Assembly: GCA_934525625.1 (NCBI GenBank)
Contig: CAKSZL010000002.1
Span: 1-64,000, forward strand
Direction of reading: 5' to 3'
Length of the DNA: 64,000 nt
Source of the DNA: an uncultured Burkholderiaceae bacterium
Lineage (GTDB): Bacteria; Pseudomonadota; Gammaproteobacteria; Burkholderiales; Burkholderiaceae_B
Position numbers and translations under genes: made by a program. This document shows, in pieces, positions 29,739 to 37,898 of this stretch. A model generated the notes under the pieces. That model made no database searches. It was not told the DNA's origin and saw only the letters and a program-made list of their open reading frames with translations. Every line of letters starts with the position of its first letter. The stretch's first letter is position 1.

Positions 29739-30170
29739 TCAGGCGTGCTGGGTGGAGGATGCGGCCAGATTGGCCAGGTTCTGTTTCCACCCTTCGCTGA
29801 GGTTGGACAACATGGTCTGGGCCAGTTCCAGGCGTTCGGGGTCGGCCTGCAGGTTCGCCATCATCAGGTGCTGGATGATGAGGTCGTAGGCCTGCGCCAG
29901 GTTTTTTGAGAGTTCGCCGCCGGCCTCCATGTCCAGGCTGCTTTTCAGGCCGGAGTCGATGATGTCGATGGCCTTGGAGATGGCCATGCCGCGCTGGGCG
30001 TCGTGGCCGTTGGCCAGGTGGGCCTTGGCCTGGGCCAGCGCGGCCGCCGCCCCTTCGAACAGCAGGGTGATCAGCTGGCTGGGCGACGCGCTCATGACGC
30101 GGGTTTCCAGGCCGATTTCGGCGTAGGCTCTGGCGGACCGCCCGGGGCGGCGTAGAGTGGAACCGTACAT
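29739..30170 (-). CDS. fliS: FliS, flagellin chaperone
   Basis: 143 aa. The family core is present: YAEIGLETRVMSASPSQLITLLFEGAAAALAQAKAHL, KAIDIIDSGLKSSLDMEAGGELSKNLAQAYDLIIQHLMMANLQADPERLELAQTMLSNLSEGW. FliS binds the C-terminus of flagellin in the cytoplasm. It follows fliD with a 2-base gap. Confidence 0.96.
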   Translation of the reverse strand: MYGSTLRRPGRSARAYAEIGLETRVMSASPSQLITLLFEGAAAALAQAKAHLANGHDAQRGMAISKAIDIIDSGLKSSLDMEAGGELSKNLAQAYDLIIQHLMMANLQADPERLELAQTMLSNLSEGWKQNLANLAASSTQHA

Positions 30171-30172
30171 GG

Positions 30173-31576
30173 TTATTTGTTGGATTGGGAGTTGAGGTTG
30201 CTGAGCATGGATAGCTGCTGGGTCAGGTAGCTGCTGATCGAGCTCATCTGGGCCACGGTTTTGTCCAGGGCGATGAATTGCTGGCGATAGGTTTCCATGC
30301 GCTGGTCGATGCGCTCGGAGGTGGCGATGAATTCGCTGTCCAGCAGCTTGGCGCTGCGCTCCGCCCCCTCGGTGGCGGTTTTGATCATGCCGTCGCTGGC
30401 CGTAAGCGTCTTGACCGTGTCGGTGACGCGTTGCACCAGGCCGTTTTCGCCGGTAAGCAGGCGCTGCACGTCGGGCAGGTTCTGGGCCATGGCCTGTTCC
30501 AGTTTTTTGTCGTCGATCTTGAGTTGGCCGTTGACGGGATCGGTGGTGATGCCCATTTGCGCCAGCGAGCGTACGTCGCCGTCGGACAGCGAGACGCCCA
30601 ACGCGTCGCGCATGGTGCTTTGCACGCGGCGCGCCACGGAGTCGCCGGTAAGCGGGCTGCTGGTGTTGTTTTCGGTGTTGAAGCTGGTCAGCGAACCGAG
30701 CGTGGTTTGCAGCGCGTTGTAGGCCGAGACGAAGCCCTTGACGGCGGCGATGCCTACGCTGTCGTCGCGGGTGACCTTGAGGGTTTGCGGGCCGTCGGTC
30801 TTGGCGAGGTCGAGCGTGACGCCTTCGATGGCGTGCTCGATCTTGTTGGACTGGCTGGTGACGGAGATGCCGTTGATGTCGATCAGGGCGTTGGCGGCGG
30901 CGACGCGCTCCTGCATGGCCGAGGCCGGCTGTGCGGCGTCGAAGCCGATAAGGGCCTGCAAGCTGTTTCCGGGGTCGGTGTTGCCGCTGACGCTGATCTC
31001 GGTGATGGCGGCGTCCGTACCGGTTTCGGCGGAGGTGAGCAGCAGGCGGTGGGGCGTGCCCGAGCCGTCGTTCACCAGCGTGGCGCGCACGCCCAGCTTG
31101 GCGTCGGCGTTGATGGCGGCGACCAGGCCTTCCATGGACGTGGCCTTGCCCTGGAGGTCGAGCGTGGTCTGCGTGCCATTGCCGAAGGAAAAGCTGACGA
31201 CGCCGCCTTGGCTGACGATGGCCTTGCGGTCGGCCTGGCCTTCGGACACCAGGGTCTGGGTGCTGGCGAGGTTTTGCACCTCGATGCGGTAGTCGCCGGC
31301 GATGGCCTTGTTGCTGGCGCTGGCCGTGAAAGCCTCGCCCGTGACGGAGGTTTTGAGCGCGCCCAAGATATTGTCTTTCTTGAGATTTTCGGCGGCCGTC
31401 TTGACCGTTTCCACGGCGTTCTTGAGCGTGCCGTAGGCGGAAATGCGGTTTTGGGCGGCCTCGTAGCGCGTCTTGATGAGCGTTAAAGCCTGGTTTTCGC
31501 TGGTGCGAAGATCGTTTAGCAGTTGATCCAGGGGCAGGCCCGAACCGACGCCGATGCTGGAAATGGAGGTAGCCAT
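30173..31576 (-). CDS. fliD: FliD, filament cap protein
   Basis: 467 aa. N-terminus SISSIGVGSGLPLDQLLNDLRTSENQALTLIKTRYEAAQNRISAYGTLKNAV and C-terminus ...ERIDQRMETYRQQFIALDKTVAQMSSISSYLTQQLSML are the coiled-coil ends typical of FliD; the middle has NALIDINGISVTSQSNKIEHAIEGVTLDL. It caps the filament and helps flagellin fold. Second gene of the sigma-28-driven flaG operon. Confidence 0.96.
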   Translation of the reverse strand: MATSISSIGVGSGLPLDQLLNDLRTSENQALTLIKTRYEAAQNRISAYGTLKNAVETVKTAAENLKKDNILGALKTSVTGEAFTASASNKAIAGDYRIEVQNLASTQTLVSEGQADRKAIVSQGGVVSFSFGNGTQTTLDLQGKATSMEGLVAAINADAKLGVRATLVNDGSGTPHRLLLTSAETGTDAAITEISVSGNTDPGNSLQALIGFDAAQPASAMQERVAAANALIDINGISVTSQSNKIEHAIEGVTLDLAKTDGPQTLKVTRDDSVGIAAVKGFVSAYNALQTTLGSLTSFNTENNTSSPLTGDSVARRVQSTMRDALGVSLSDGDVRSLAQMGITTDPVNGQLKIDDKKLEQAMAQNLPDVQRLLTGENGLVQRVTDTVKTLTASDGMIKTATEGAERSAKLLDSEFIATSERIDQRMETYRQQFIALDKTVAQMSSISSYLTQQLSMLSNLNSQSNK

Positions 31577-31602
31577 GAGAGTGATGCTCCGGATTCTGTG
31601 TG

Positions 31603-31986
31603 TCAGGCCTTGGTGTCGACGTGCTGGCCCTGCAACTGGACGATCATCTTGGCGATGCGGATAACGGCGTCGCTGGGCACGGTGCGCAGCACTTCGCCGC
31701 TTTGCGAGTCGATGATGGACACGACCAGGCGCTGGGCCTCGGGGTCGATGTCGAAGCGCATGCCAGTGGCCCAGGCCTGCAGGCCGTTGTTGATTTCGGC
31801 CAGCGAACCGTCGAGGGAGCGCTCGTTCGACTGCGGGTCGTGGCCGTCGGTGGCGCTGCCGCTGCCTTGGTTGCTGGACGATGCGGTGACTTGCTGCGCG
31901 GCTTCAGGCAAAACAGGGCGCTCGGTTTCCCGGACGAAGGGCGACACGGCGGCCGACGACGAGAGGGGGTCGAGAGGATGTACCAT
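31603..31986 (-). CDS. flaG: FlaG, filament-length-associated protein
   Basis: 127 aa. The C-terminal half has the FlaG consensus (LQAWATGMRFDIDPEAQRLVVSIIDSQSGEVLRTVPSDAVIRIAKMI). The N-terminal half is low complexity. Loss of FlaG lengthens filaments in some bacteria, but its mechanism is unclear. First gene of the leftward flaG-fliD-fliS-fliT operon, with a strong sigma-28 promoter about 115-140 bases upstream. Confidence 0.93.
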   Translation of the reverse strand: MVHPLDPLSSSAAVSPFVRETERPVLPEAAQQVTASSSNQGSGSATDGHDPQSNERSLDGSLAEINNGLQAWATGMRFDIDPEAQRLVVSIIDSQSGEVLRTVPSDAVIRIAKMIVQLQGQHVDTKA

Positions 31987-32099
31987 GGAGAGGTCTCCTG
32001 TGCGGGAATGGCTGATGCATACCTTCTAGCTGCAATGAGCCTTTGCCGGAGCCGTCTGGCATGGTCATGGTAAATGAACCCATTGCGGTAGTGCCACAC

Positions 32100-32126
32100 T
32101 TAACGGCGCAAAGATGGGAAACTTTA
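32100..32126 (-). promoter_or_regulatory. Sigma-28 (FliA) promoter for flaG-fliD-fliS-fliT
   Basis: On the minus strand TAAAGTTT starts at 32126 and, with 15 bases between TAAA and the -10 box, GCCGTTAA lies at 32107-32100. This matches the FliA consensus at all but one position. The predicted start near 32093 leaves a leader of about 105 bases before flaG. It faces fliA, whose own promoter must lie to the right in the same 300-base gap (31987-32286); I see no clear boxes there. Confidence 0.88.
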
Positions 32127-32286
32127 GCAGCATCGGCCCCCCGGGCAATCACGGGAACAGCAAGGGAAAAGCAGCGTAGATCGGCGCGCCTCCAGGCCGG
32201 AAAGCGGCGAAAATTGTCAAGATCCGTCAACACGCCTTTTTTCAGAGGCGCTGGCGAGCCCCAGGCAAGCCCCCGGTTCCCATTGC

Positions 32287-33027
32287 ATGGCCATTTCCGA
32301 AGACCAACTCATCAAACAGCATTTGCCGCTGGTACGGCGTGCCGCGCTGCAACTGATTGCGCGGCTGCCGGCCAATGTGCAGCTCGACGACCTCATGCAG
32401 GCCGGCATGATGGGCTTGCTGGACGCCGTGCGCCGCTACCAGCAGATGGAGCAGGCCCAGTTCGAGACCTACGCGCAAACCCGCATCCGGGGGGCCATGC
32501 TGGACGAGCTGCGCGCCCAGGATTGGCTGCCGCGCACGGTGCGGGGCAAGGCCAGGCAGATAGAAACCGCCATGCAGCAGCTCAATCACCAGTTGCTGCG
32601 CGCGCCCACCGAGGCCGAGATCGCTCAGGCCCTGGAGCTGGACATAGGCGACTATCACGCCATGCTGGACGAGGCCCATGGGGTGCAGGTCGTGCACTAC
32701 GAGGATTTGCGCGGCGGCCAGGATGCCGGCGGCGTCCTCAATCTCGAACAAGAGGGCGGCGCCAACCCCTTCAGCCAGCTGTTCGTCAAGCATTTGCGCC
32801 AGGCGCTCATCCAGGCCATAGAAAACCTGCCCGAACGCGAGCGCCTGCTGCTGTCGCTGCAGTTCGAGCACGACCTGAACCAGAAGGAAATCAGCCTGGC
32901 CATGGGTGTCAGCGAAGGGCGGGTGTCGCAGTTGCGTTCGCAGGCCATCGCCCGCATCCGGGCCGAACTGGACGAAAACGACTGGACGCAGAGTGCCGGC
33001 GAGGACATCCTCGAAAAACTGATCTGA
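32287..33027 (+). CDS. fliA: FliA, sigma-28 factor for late flagellar genes
   Basis: 246 aa. Region 2 (LIKQHLPLVRRAALQLIARLPANVQLDDLMQAGMMGLLDAVRRYQ...FETYAQTRIRGAMLDELRAQDWLPR) and region 4 (IENLPERERLLLSLQFEHDLNQKEISLAMGVSEGRVSQLRSQAIARIR) match FliA. It recognises the TAAA-N15-GCCGTTAA promoters seen before flgK and flaG, and is held in check by FlgM (3050-3328). Confidence 0.97.
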   Translation: MAISEDQLIKQHLPLVRRAALQLIARLPANVQLDDLMQAGMMGLLDAVRRYQQMEQAQFETYAQTRIRGAMLDELRAQDWLPRTVRGKARQIETAMQQLNHQLLRAPTEAEIAQALELDIGDYHAMLDEAHGVQVVHYEDLRGGQDAGGVLNLEQEGGANPFSQLFVKHLRQALIQAIENLPERERLLLSLQFEHDLNQKEISLAMGVSEGRVSQLRSQAIARIRAELDENDWTQSAGEDILEKLI

Positions 33028-33102
33028 GCCCTGCCGCGCCACCGCCTCTGGACGGGGGAATTCTGTCCGATAATGACGGTTTCCAATTCGGCGGGAGCCA
33101 TC

Positions 33103-33942
33103 ATGCGTATCGGCCGCTCACGTAAAAGCCAGAACATCGAAGATCGCCGTTCGTCCGGGCCGCGCGTCGGCGGCGCCAAGGTGGGCATAGGCACCCTGGT
33201 GCTGGTGTTGGCGGCCCTGTATTTCGGCGTAGACCCCTCGGTGGTGCTGCAAATGGCCGGCGAGCCGCAGCAGATGTCCCAGCAGCCGGCGCGCACCGGC
33301 GCACCCGACGACCCGCAAGGGGAGTTCGTCGCGCGCGTGCTGGGCGACACCGAGGACGTCTGGCGCGGCGTGTTCGAGACCCAAACCAACGGGCGCTATC
33401 AAGACGCCACCATGGTGCTGTACCGGGGCGCGACGCCCACCGCCTGCGGCACCGGGCAATCCGCAATGGGGCCGTTTTATTGCCCGGCGGACGCCAAGGT
33501 CTATATAGACCTGGCCTTTTTCGACGAACTCGAACACCAGTTGAAGGCCCCCGGAGAGTTCGCCCGCGCCTATGTGCTGGCGCACGAAATCGGCCATCAC
33601 GTGCAAAACCTGTTCGGCACGCTGGACCGCGTGAACCGCGAGCGCAGCCGCCTGCCGCAAGCCGCCTCGAACCGTTTGTCGGTGCAGACCGAATTGCAGG
33701 CCGACTGCTACGCCGGCGTCTGGGCCCACCACGCGCAGGCGCAGCGCCAGATACTGGAAGAGGGAGACATCGAGCGCGGCCTGGCGGCGGCCAGCGCGGT
33801 GGGCGACGACACCCTGCAGCGCCGCGCGGGCGGCAGGGTGGTGCCCGACTCCTTCACCCACGGCACTTCCGCGCAGCGCATGCAGTGGTTTACGCGTGGG
33901 TGGGAAAGCGGCTTGCTGCGCGATTGCGACGCCTTCGAGTAG
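33103..33942 (+). CDS. YpfJ-family neutral zinc metallopeptidase
   Basis: 279 aa from the ATG at 33103 (GGGAG 6 bases upstream). One membrane helix near residues 25-43 anchors it, with the bulk probably periplasmic. The peptidase domain carries the zinc motif H161-E-I-G-H165 in LAHEIGHHVQNLFG, preceded by ACGTGQSAMGPFYCPADAKVYIDLAFFDEL and followed by the third-ligand region LQADCYAGVWAHHA and FTHGTSAQRMQWFTRGWESG. Physiological substrates of this family are not established. Unrelated to the flagellum by sequence; probably just the next host gene. Confidence 0.92.
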   Translation: MRIGRSRKSQNIEDRRSSGPRVGGAKVGIGTLVLVLAALYFGVDPSVVLQMAGEPQQMSQQPARTGAPDDPQGEFVARVLGDTEDVWRGVFETQTNGRYQDATMVLYRGATPTACGTGQSAMGPFYCPADAKVYIDLAFFDELEHQLKAPGEFARAYVLAHEIGHHVQNLFGTLDRVNRERSRLPQAASNRLSVQTELQADCYAGVWAHHAQAQRQILEEGDIERGLAAASAVGDDTLQRRAGGRVVPDSFTHGTSAQRMQWFTRGWESGLLRDCDAFE

Positions 33943-33981
33943 CGTTCTTGGCCTCGACAGGCGCATTTGCGACTCGAAGGC
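33931..33981. repeat. Inverted repeat over the peptidase stop codon
   Basis: GCCTTCGAGT (33931-33940) and ACTCGAAGGC (33972-33981) are perfect 10-base complements separated by 31 bases, spanning the TAG stop of the peptidase gene. No T tract follows, so it is not a standard terminator. It may shape the mRNA end between this gene and the convergent maf. Confidence 0.4.
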
Positions 33982-34042
33982 CAATGGAAGACGGTATCTC
34001 GTGTTATTCCATTTCCATATCAAACCATCGGCGCTGGATAGA

Positions 34043-34666
34043 TCAAGCCAACCCGGCCTGGCGCAGCAGCAGGCTGGTTTCGTAGATGGGCAGCCCCATG
34101 ATGCCGCTGTGGCTGCCTGCGATACGGCGCACGAACATGGCGGCGCGCCCTTGTATCGCATAGGCGCCGGCCTTGCCCATGGGCTCATCGGTGCGGCAGT
34201 AGGCGTCGATTTCCCGTTGTGTCAGCTCGGCGAAGGTTACCTCGCTGCGGCTTAGCGTTTCCAGGGTCTGGCTGCCGGTGTCCAGCACGACGGCGCTGAG
34301 CACTTCGTGCGTGGTGCCGGACAGCGCCGTCAAAAACTCGGCTGCTTGAGCGGCGTCGGCGGGTTTGCCGAAGATACGGTCGCCGCGCGCGACGGTGGTG
34401 TCCGCCGCCAGTATCGGCGGCTCGGCCCGGCTCGGCGGAACGGGGCGGTTGGCGCGCAGCCAGGCGCGGGCGCGCTGCGCCTTTTCGCGGGCGGTGCGGC
34501 ACACGTAGTCTTCGGGGCTTTCACCGGGCAGGCGGGGCTCGTCTTCTCCGGGCGGCGCGGGCACCAGCAGCACCTCGTGCCGTATTCCCATCTGATCCAG
34601 TATCTCGCGCCGGCGCGGGCTGGCCGAGGCCAGCAGCAGCGTGTCAGGGGCGGTGGTGATATTCAT
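34043..34666 (-). CDS. maf: Maf/YhdE-type nucleoside triphosphate pyrophosphatase
   Basis: 207 aa. Maf proteins hydrolyse non-canonical or excess NTPs to NMP and PPi. Motifs: LLLASASPRRREILDQMGI (substrate loop), AREKAQRA, AADTTVARGDRIFGKP, and YCRTDEPMGKAGAYAIQG, which resembles the dTTP/UTP-type YhdE more than YceF. The ATG at 34666 is preferred over 34669 because GGAG (34675-34672) lies 5 rather than 2 bases upstream. The inferred prophage end at 34685 lies about 20 bases upstream, so the native promoter and upstream neighbour (often rlmH in betaproteobacteria) are displaced. Confidence 0.92.
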   Translation of the reverse strand: MNITTAPDTLLLASASPRRREILDQMGIRHEVLLVPAPPGEDEPRLPGESPEDYVCRTAREKAQRARAWLRANRPVPPSRAEPPILAADTTVARGDRIFGKPADAAQAAEFLTALSGTTHEVLSAVVLDTGSQTLETLSRSEVTFAELTQREIDAYCRTDEPMGKAGAYAIQGRAAMFVRRIAGSHSGIMGLPIYETSLLLRQAGLA

Positions 34667-34684
34667 CAATGCTCCGACGTCTAG

Positions 34685-35011
34685 TGGATTTTCGGTTCAA
34701 GCGCCAGCAAGTTTTCTCAACAGTGAGGTCGACAGCTGGTACAGACATGGTCACCGACAGCGGCCGTTGGAGGGCGCCGCGTGCTACCGAAGGCAGTGCG
34801 GGGGCAGTCGGCGAAAGCTGCCCGAGCACCGCAAGCGCGTAGCGCTGAGGGCGAGTTCTTTCGCCGCCCGCACGTGAACAGAACCACCATATTCCCTAGA
34901 GAGAAGAGACGATAAGTCCGGGAAGAGCTGGGAAGAGGCCGTAAGTAACGGGATGGCTTTTGAAAACGTCTTGCAAGTGTTGAAAACCGGGTCGCGGCGC
35001 TCGCCGGGCCA
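34685..35011. mobile_element. Inferred left terminus of the Mu-like prophage (gene-free end segment)
   Basis: No convincing gene occupies these 327 bases between maf and the first phage gene. Transposable phages end in 5'-TG; the candidate here is TGGATTTTCGGTTCAAGC at 34685, preceded by TCTAG, which would be the 5-base target duplication. Short related elements recur: GTTTTCTCAA near 34711, and TTGAAAAC at 34960-34967 and 34980-34987 in the opposite sense, which could be transposase-binding repeats. The exact end is uncertain; the right end, needed to confirm it, is outside the window. Confidence 0.4.
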
Positions 35012-35497
35012 TCAAATACCGGCTTCCACGAAGTCGGTCATCATCTCCAGCAGCACCGACCGCGCCGTAGGCGTCAACTCCAGGTCGCTGCCTTCTTTCC
35101 TAACCGGCATGTACCCACGGGCTGGAATATTAACCTTCTGGCCGCGCCCGGCCTTGCCGCCGAGCTGCTGGATGGCCGCGTAGGGCTTCGAGACGGACAA
35201 ACCGGCCCGGCTGGCATCGTGGAAGGGCTGGACGCTCGGGGCCAGGCCGCCCGGAGAGCGTTGCAGCTTCTTGCCAGGCCAGTGGCCAGCCTTCTCGCGT
35301 TGCCTGATGGTCGAGAGTGCCAGCGGCTTCCACTTGTCGCCGCCCACCTCGCCCTCGCGCTCGAATGCTTCCTCGGTCAATGACAGAACTTCAGCCGCAA
35401 TGCCAGCCATCAGCGGCTCGGGATTCTGGAGGCGTGCCCTGATTTCTGCCAGTTTGGCACTTGCCTGGTCGTTGATCTCGACGTTCATGTCGGTCAT
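35012..35497 (-). CDS. Mu gpG-like virion morphogenesis protein
   Basis: 161 aa; the ATG at 35497 overlaps the stop of the F-like gene. It resembles the phage virion morphogenesis/tail-completion family (Mu gpG, P2 gpS type): EEAFEREGEVGGDKWKPLALSTIRQREKAGHWPGKKLQRSPGGLAPSVQPFHD, then a basic C-terminal part with IPARGYMPV. It is the last gene of the leftward late arm, next to the host junction. In Mu, G is followed directly by I; here I is at the other end of the inverted arm (50836). Confidence 0.85.
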   Translation of the reverse strand: MTDMNVEINDQASAKLAEIRARLQNPEPLMAGIAAEVLSLTEEAFEREGEVGGDKWKPLALSTIRQREKAGHWPGKKLQRSPGGLAPSVQPFHDASRAGLSVSKPYAAIQQLGGKAGRGQKVNIPARGYMPVRKEGSDLELTPTARSVLLEMMTDFVEAGI

Positions 35498-36282
35498 GGC
35501 TGACCTCCGTGGTAGTCGGCGGCCGGGTTGTAGTCCCAGCCCGCGTCGGGCTGGAACGGCCTCTCCATACCCGGCAGCGTCAGGCGCTTGACCTTGATCG
35601 TGGAGCCGTCGCGCTGCGGCACGTCCACCTCCTGGATGTGACCTTCGGCGGACTCGACCTCGTAGCCGTTGCGCCGGACGGCTGAGGCGGTCAATGGCTG
35701 CGCGCGGCACCGGCACTTCCAGCCGTTCGGCGGATAGGCGACCGACCAGCCTGCATCATCGTGGCGGAACACTCGCCCGTGCATAGCGCGGTGGCTGGGC
35801 CGTGTGCGGTTGTCCAGCACGGCCACGTAGCGCCAAAAGGGATGCGTGGCCGTGGCCGCCTTCATGCCGCGCCAGCGCCCGGCCTGGAAAGCGGTCTGCA
35901 TGTTCTGCTCGTAGATCAGCTTCAGGCGGCGCGGACTGCCCAGCTCCACCGGGCGGCTGGTTCCAGGGTACACGGTGATCTCGCCGGTCTCGTAGTCGAT
36001 CTCCTTGCCCCACCAGCCCTTGGCCTGCAGGGTCGGCGTGAGTTTGTCGATGAACTGCTGGTAGCTCTCGCCCTTGCTCATGGACTCCACCAGCGCAGAG
36101 CGGATGTCCTCCAGCACGTCATAGCCCGCCGAGCGCGCCACGGTGAAGGCGCGCCGGTGCGCTGTCTGCCAGAGGTCGCGCCAGGACTCGCTGACCTGCA
36201 AGCCCTTGGAGCGCAAGAACTCGACCGCCTGCTCGGGCGGCATGTTGAAGGCGGCCAGGAGGGTGGACTTGTCGATGGTCAT
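35494..36282 (-). CDS. Mu gpF-like head morphogenesis protein (SPP1 gp7 family)
   Basis: 262 aa. The family signature lies around residues 130-200: IYEQNMQTAFQAGRWRGM, VAVLDNRTRPSHRAMHGRVFRHDD and PPNGWKCRCRAQPL. These minor head proteins associate with the portal during procapsid assembly. ATGA overlaps with both neighbours place it in one translation unit with portal and G. Confidence 0.93.
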   Translation of the reverse strand: MTIDKSTLLAAFNMPPEQAVEFLRSKGLQVSESWRDLWQTAHRRAFTVARSAGYDVLEDIRSALVESMSKGESYQQFIDKLTPTLQAKGWWGKEIDYETGEITVYPGTSRPVELGSPRRLKLIYEQNMQTAFQAGRWRGMKAATATHPFWRYVAVLDNRTRPSHRAMHGRVFRHDDAGWSVAYPPNGWKCRCRAQPLTASAVRRNGYEVESAEGHIQEVDVPQRDGSTIKVKRLTLPGMERPFQPDAGWDYNPAADYHGGQP

Positions 36283-37889
36283 TCAGTCAGCTCCTGCCGC
36301 ACAGCATCCGCGCCGAACAGCTCGGACACGAACAGGGCGCGGGCTATGGCTTCGACCAGCAGCGCATCATCGGTCAACGGGTTTTCGCTGGCCAGCAGCG
36401 CCAGTGCTTCCTCCGGGCTGGCGGTACTGCCCAAGGCGTCCAGCGCAGGCTTCAGCCAAGCCACCGCCTGCGGTTGCAGCACGGTGGACAGCTCCTCCAG
36501 CGCGCCGTCGAGCACGGCCTGGTCGGCGAAGGTGGAACCGGCCGCCGCTTCCTCGCGCAGCGCGGTCAGCAGCGCGGCCTTGGCGTCAGCCTTTTTAGTC
36601 TTGGGGGCGGCCGGTTCCTCCTCGGCCGGAGCGGCGGCGCGGGTGGCCAGGATGGCTTCCTGCTCCGAGGTCGGCTGGGGAATACGCAGCCGCTCGTGCG
36701 CCCATTGCGTCGGGATTTGCATACCGATGGCCACCAGCTTCGGCAGCGCGTCGGCGTAGACCTTGATGTCCTCGCCTTCGGTCGTGTCGAACACCAGGCG
36801 CGGGCAGCGCCGGAAGTCGGCCCAGCCCTTGTTGATGGCCAGAAGCGGGTAGATCAGATCGCGGGTAAGCGTGCCCGCGAGCTGCTTGCAGTCGCTATCG
36901 CGGATATCCAGGCGCACTTCGTTGTGGATTTCGGCCACGCCGGAGCCGAGGCCGGTGGCTTCGGTGGTGCTGGTCAGCGTGCTGCCCAAGATGGCCTTCG
37001 ATTGCGTCTGCTCGCACCACTTAATCATCACCTCGAACGGCTTTTCCGAACCTTTCGCGGCCTCCTCGAACTCGATGGCCATTGCCGAGGGGATGACACC
37101 TGCCGCGTTGTGGCCAATGCCCGCGACAGCGCGCCAGAGCGTTGCCTTTTCCTCGGGGCTGGCGTTGCTCGGATACTTTCCGATGCGCAGCGGCAGGCCG
37201 TAAATGTCGAGGAACTCGGCCAGGTCGCCAACCGAGAAGTGCTTGAACAAGTAGGGCCAAACCAGCACGCGGCCCAGGCCGGAGCGCACGGTGTAGCCGG
37301 ACATGGCCTTGTGGACGTGCATCATCCATCCGAACGGGCGCAGTGCTGCGCCGTCCAGAGAGCTGTCGCGCAGGCGCAGCTCGGTGCGAGTGTCGCGGTC
37401 GAAGCGGAACCACGTCTGCGGGCGGTGGTTGAATCGCACCACCGTCCAGTCGCCACCAACCCTGTCCCAGTCGTACTCGATAGGCGCAAAACCGTGCCCG
37501 ATGGCGTCCAGCGCATCGAACATGAGGTCTTCCAGGTCGGTCATGTCTAGCAGCAGCTCCTTGGCGTAGGCGCTGGCTTCTTCCTCCTCCTTGCTCGGGT
37601 TGCGTGGCGGCACGATGTCCCAGGGCAGCTTGATGACGGCGCGCTTGCGCTTGGACAGCTCCGAGAAAACGTGGCCGTCGCGTTCCTCCATGTCACGGAA
37701 AAGCTCATGCTGGGCGATCAGGTCGCCGTTCTCCGCGCGCTCCAGGATGGAGTTTAGGCGTGCGGGCGTCAGGCCGCGCGAGGGATGTTGCGCGACCTCC
37801 CGGTGCAGGTTGATTAGTTGCGAGGTCTGCGCCTCATCCAGCGACGCCATGTTGATGGGGTTGCCGTATTGGTCGAGAAGTTTTGCCAT
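36279..37889 (-). CDS. Portal protein (DUF935, Mu gp29-like)
   Basis: 536 aa. It has the DUF935 layout of Mu gp29: N-terminal MAKLLDQYGNPINMASLDEAQTSQLINLHREVAQHPSRGLTPARL, then LFRDMEERDGHVFSELSKRKRAV and FGWMMHVHKAMSGYTVRSGLGRVLVWPYLFKHFSVGDLAEFLDIYGLPLRIGKYP. The portal forms the ring at the head vertex through which DNA is packaged. It lies between terminase and F, as in Mu. Confidence 0.95.
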   Translation of the reverse strand: MAKLLDQYGNPINMASLDEAQTSQLINLHREVAQHPSRGLTPARLNSILERAENGDLIAQHELFRDMEERDGHVFSELSKRKRAVIKLPWDIVPPRNPSKEEEEASAYAKELLLDMTDLEDLMFDALDAIGHGFAPIEYDWDRVGGDWTVVRFNHRPQTWFRFDRDTRTELRLRDSSLDGAALRPFGWMMHVHKAMSGYTVRSGLGRVLVWPYLFKHFSVGDLAEFLDIYGLPLRIGKYPSNASPEEKATLWRAVAGIGHNAAGVIPSAMAIEFEEAAKGSEKPFEVMIKWCEQTQSKAILGSTLTSTTEATGLGSGVAEIHNEVRLDIRDSDCKQLAGTLTRDLIYPLLAINKGWADFRRCPRLVFDTTEGEDIKVYADALPKLVAIGMQIPTQWAHERLRIPQPTSEQEAILATRAAAPAEEEPAAPKTKKADAKAALLTALREEAAAGSTFADQAVLDGALEELSTVLQPQAVAWLKPALDALGSTASPEEALALLASENPLTDDALLVEAIARALFVSELFGADAVRQELTE

Positions 37890-37898
37890 TCAGTGCTC

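Noticed and set aside
34670-34679. Alternative prophage end at TGCTCCGACG next to the maf ATG
   Set aside because: It would take the maf ribosome site from the phage; TG at 34685 leaves GGAG in host DNA and is followed by a more end-like sequence. Not excluded without the right junction.
34641-34877. ORF crossing the prophage left end
   Set aside because: Spans the inferred host-phage junction and has no ribosome site; Arg/Ser-rich composition.
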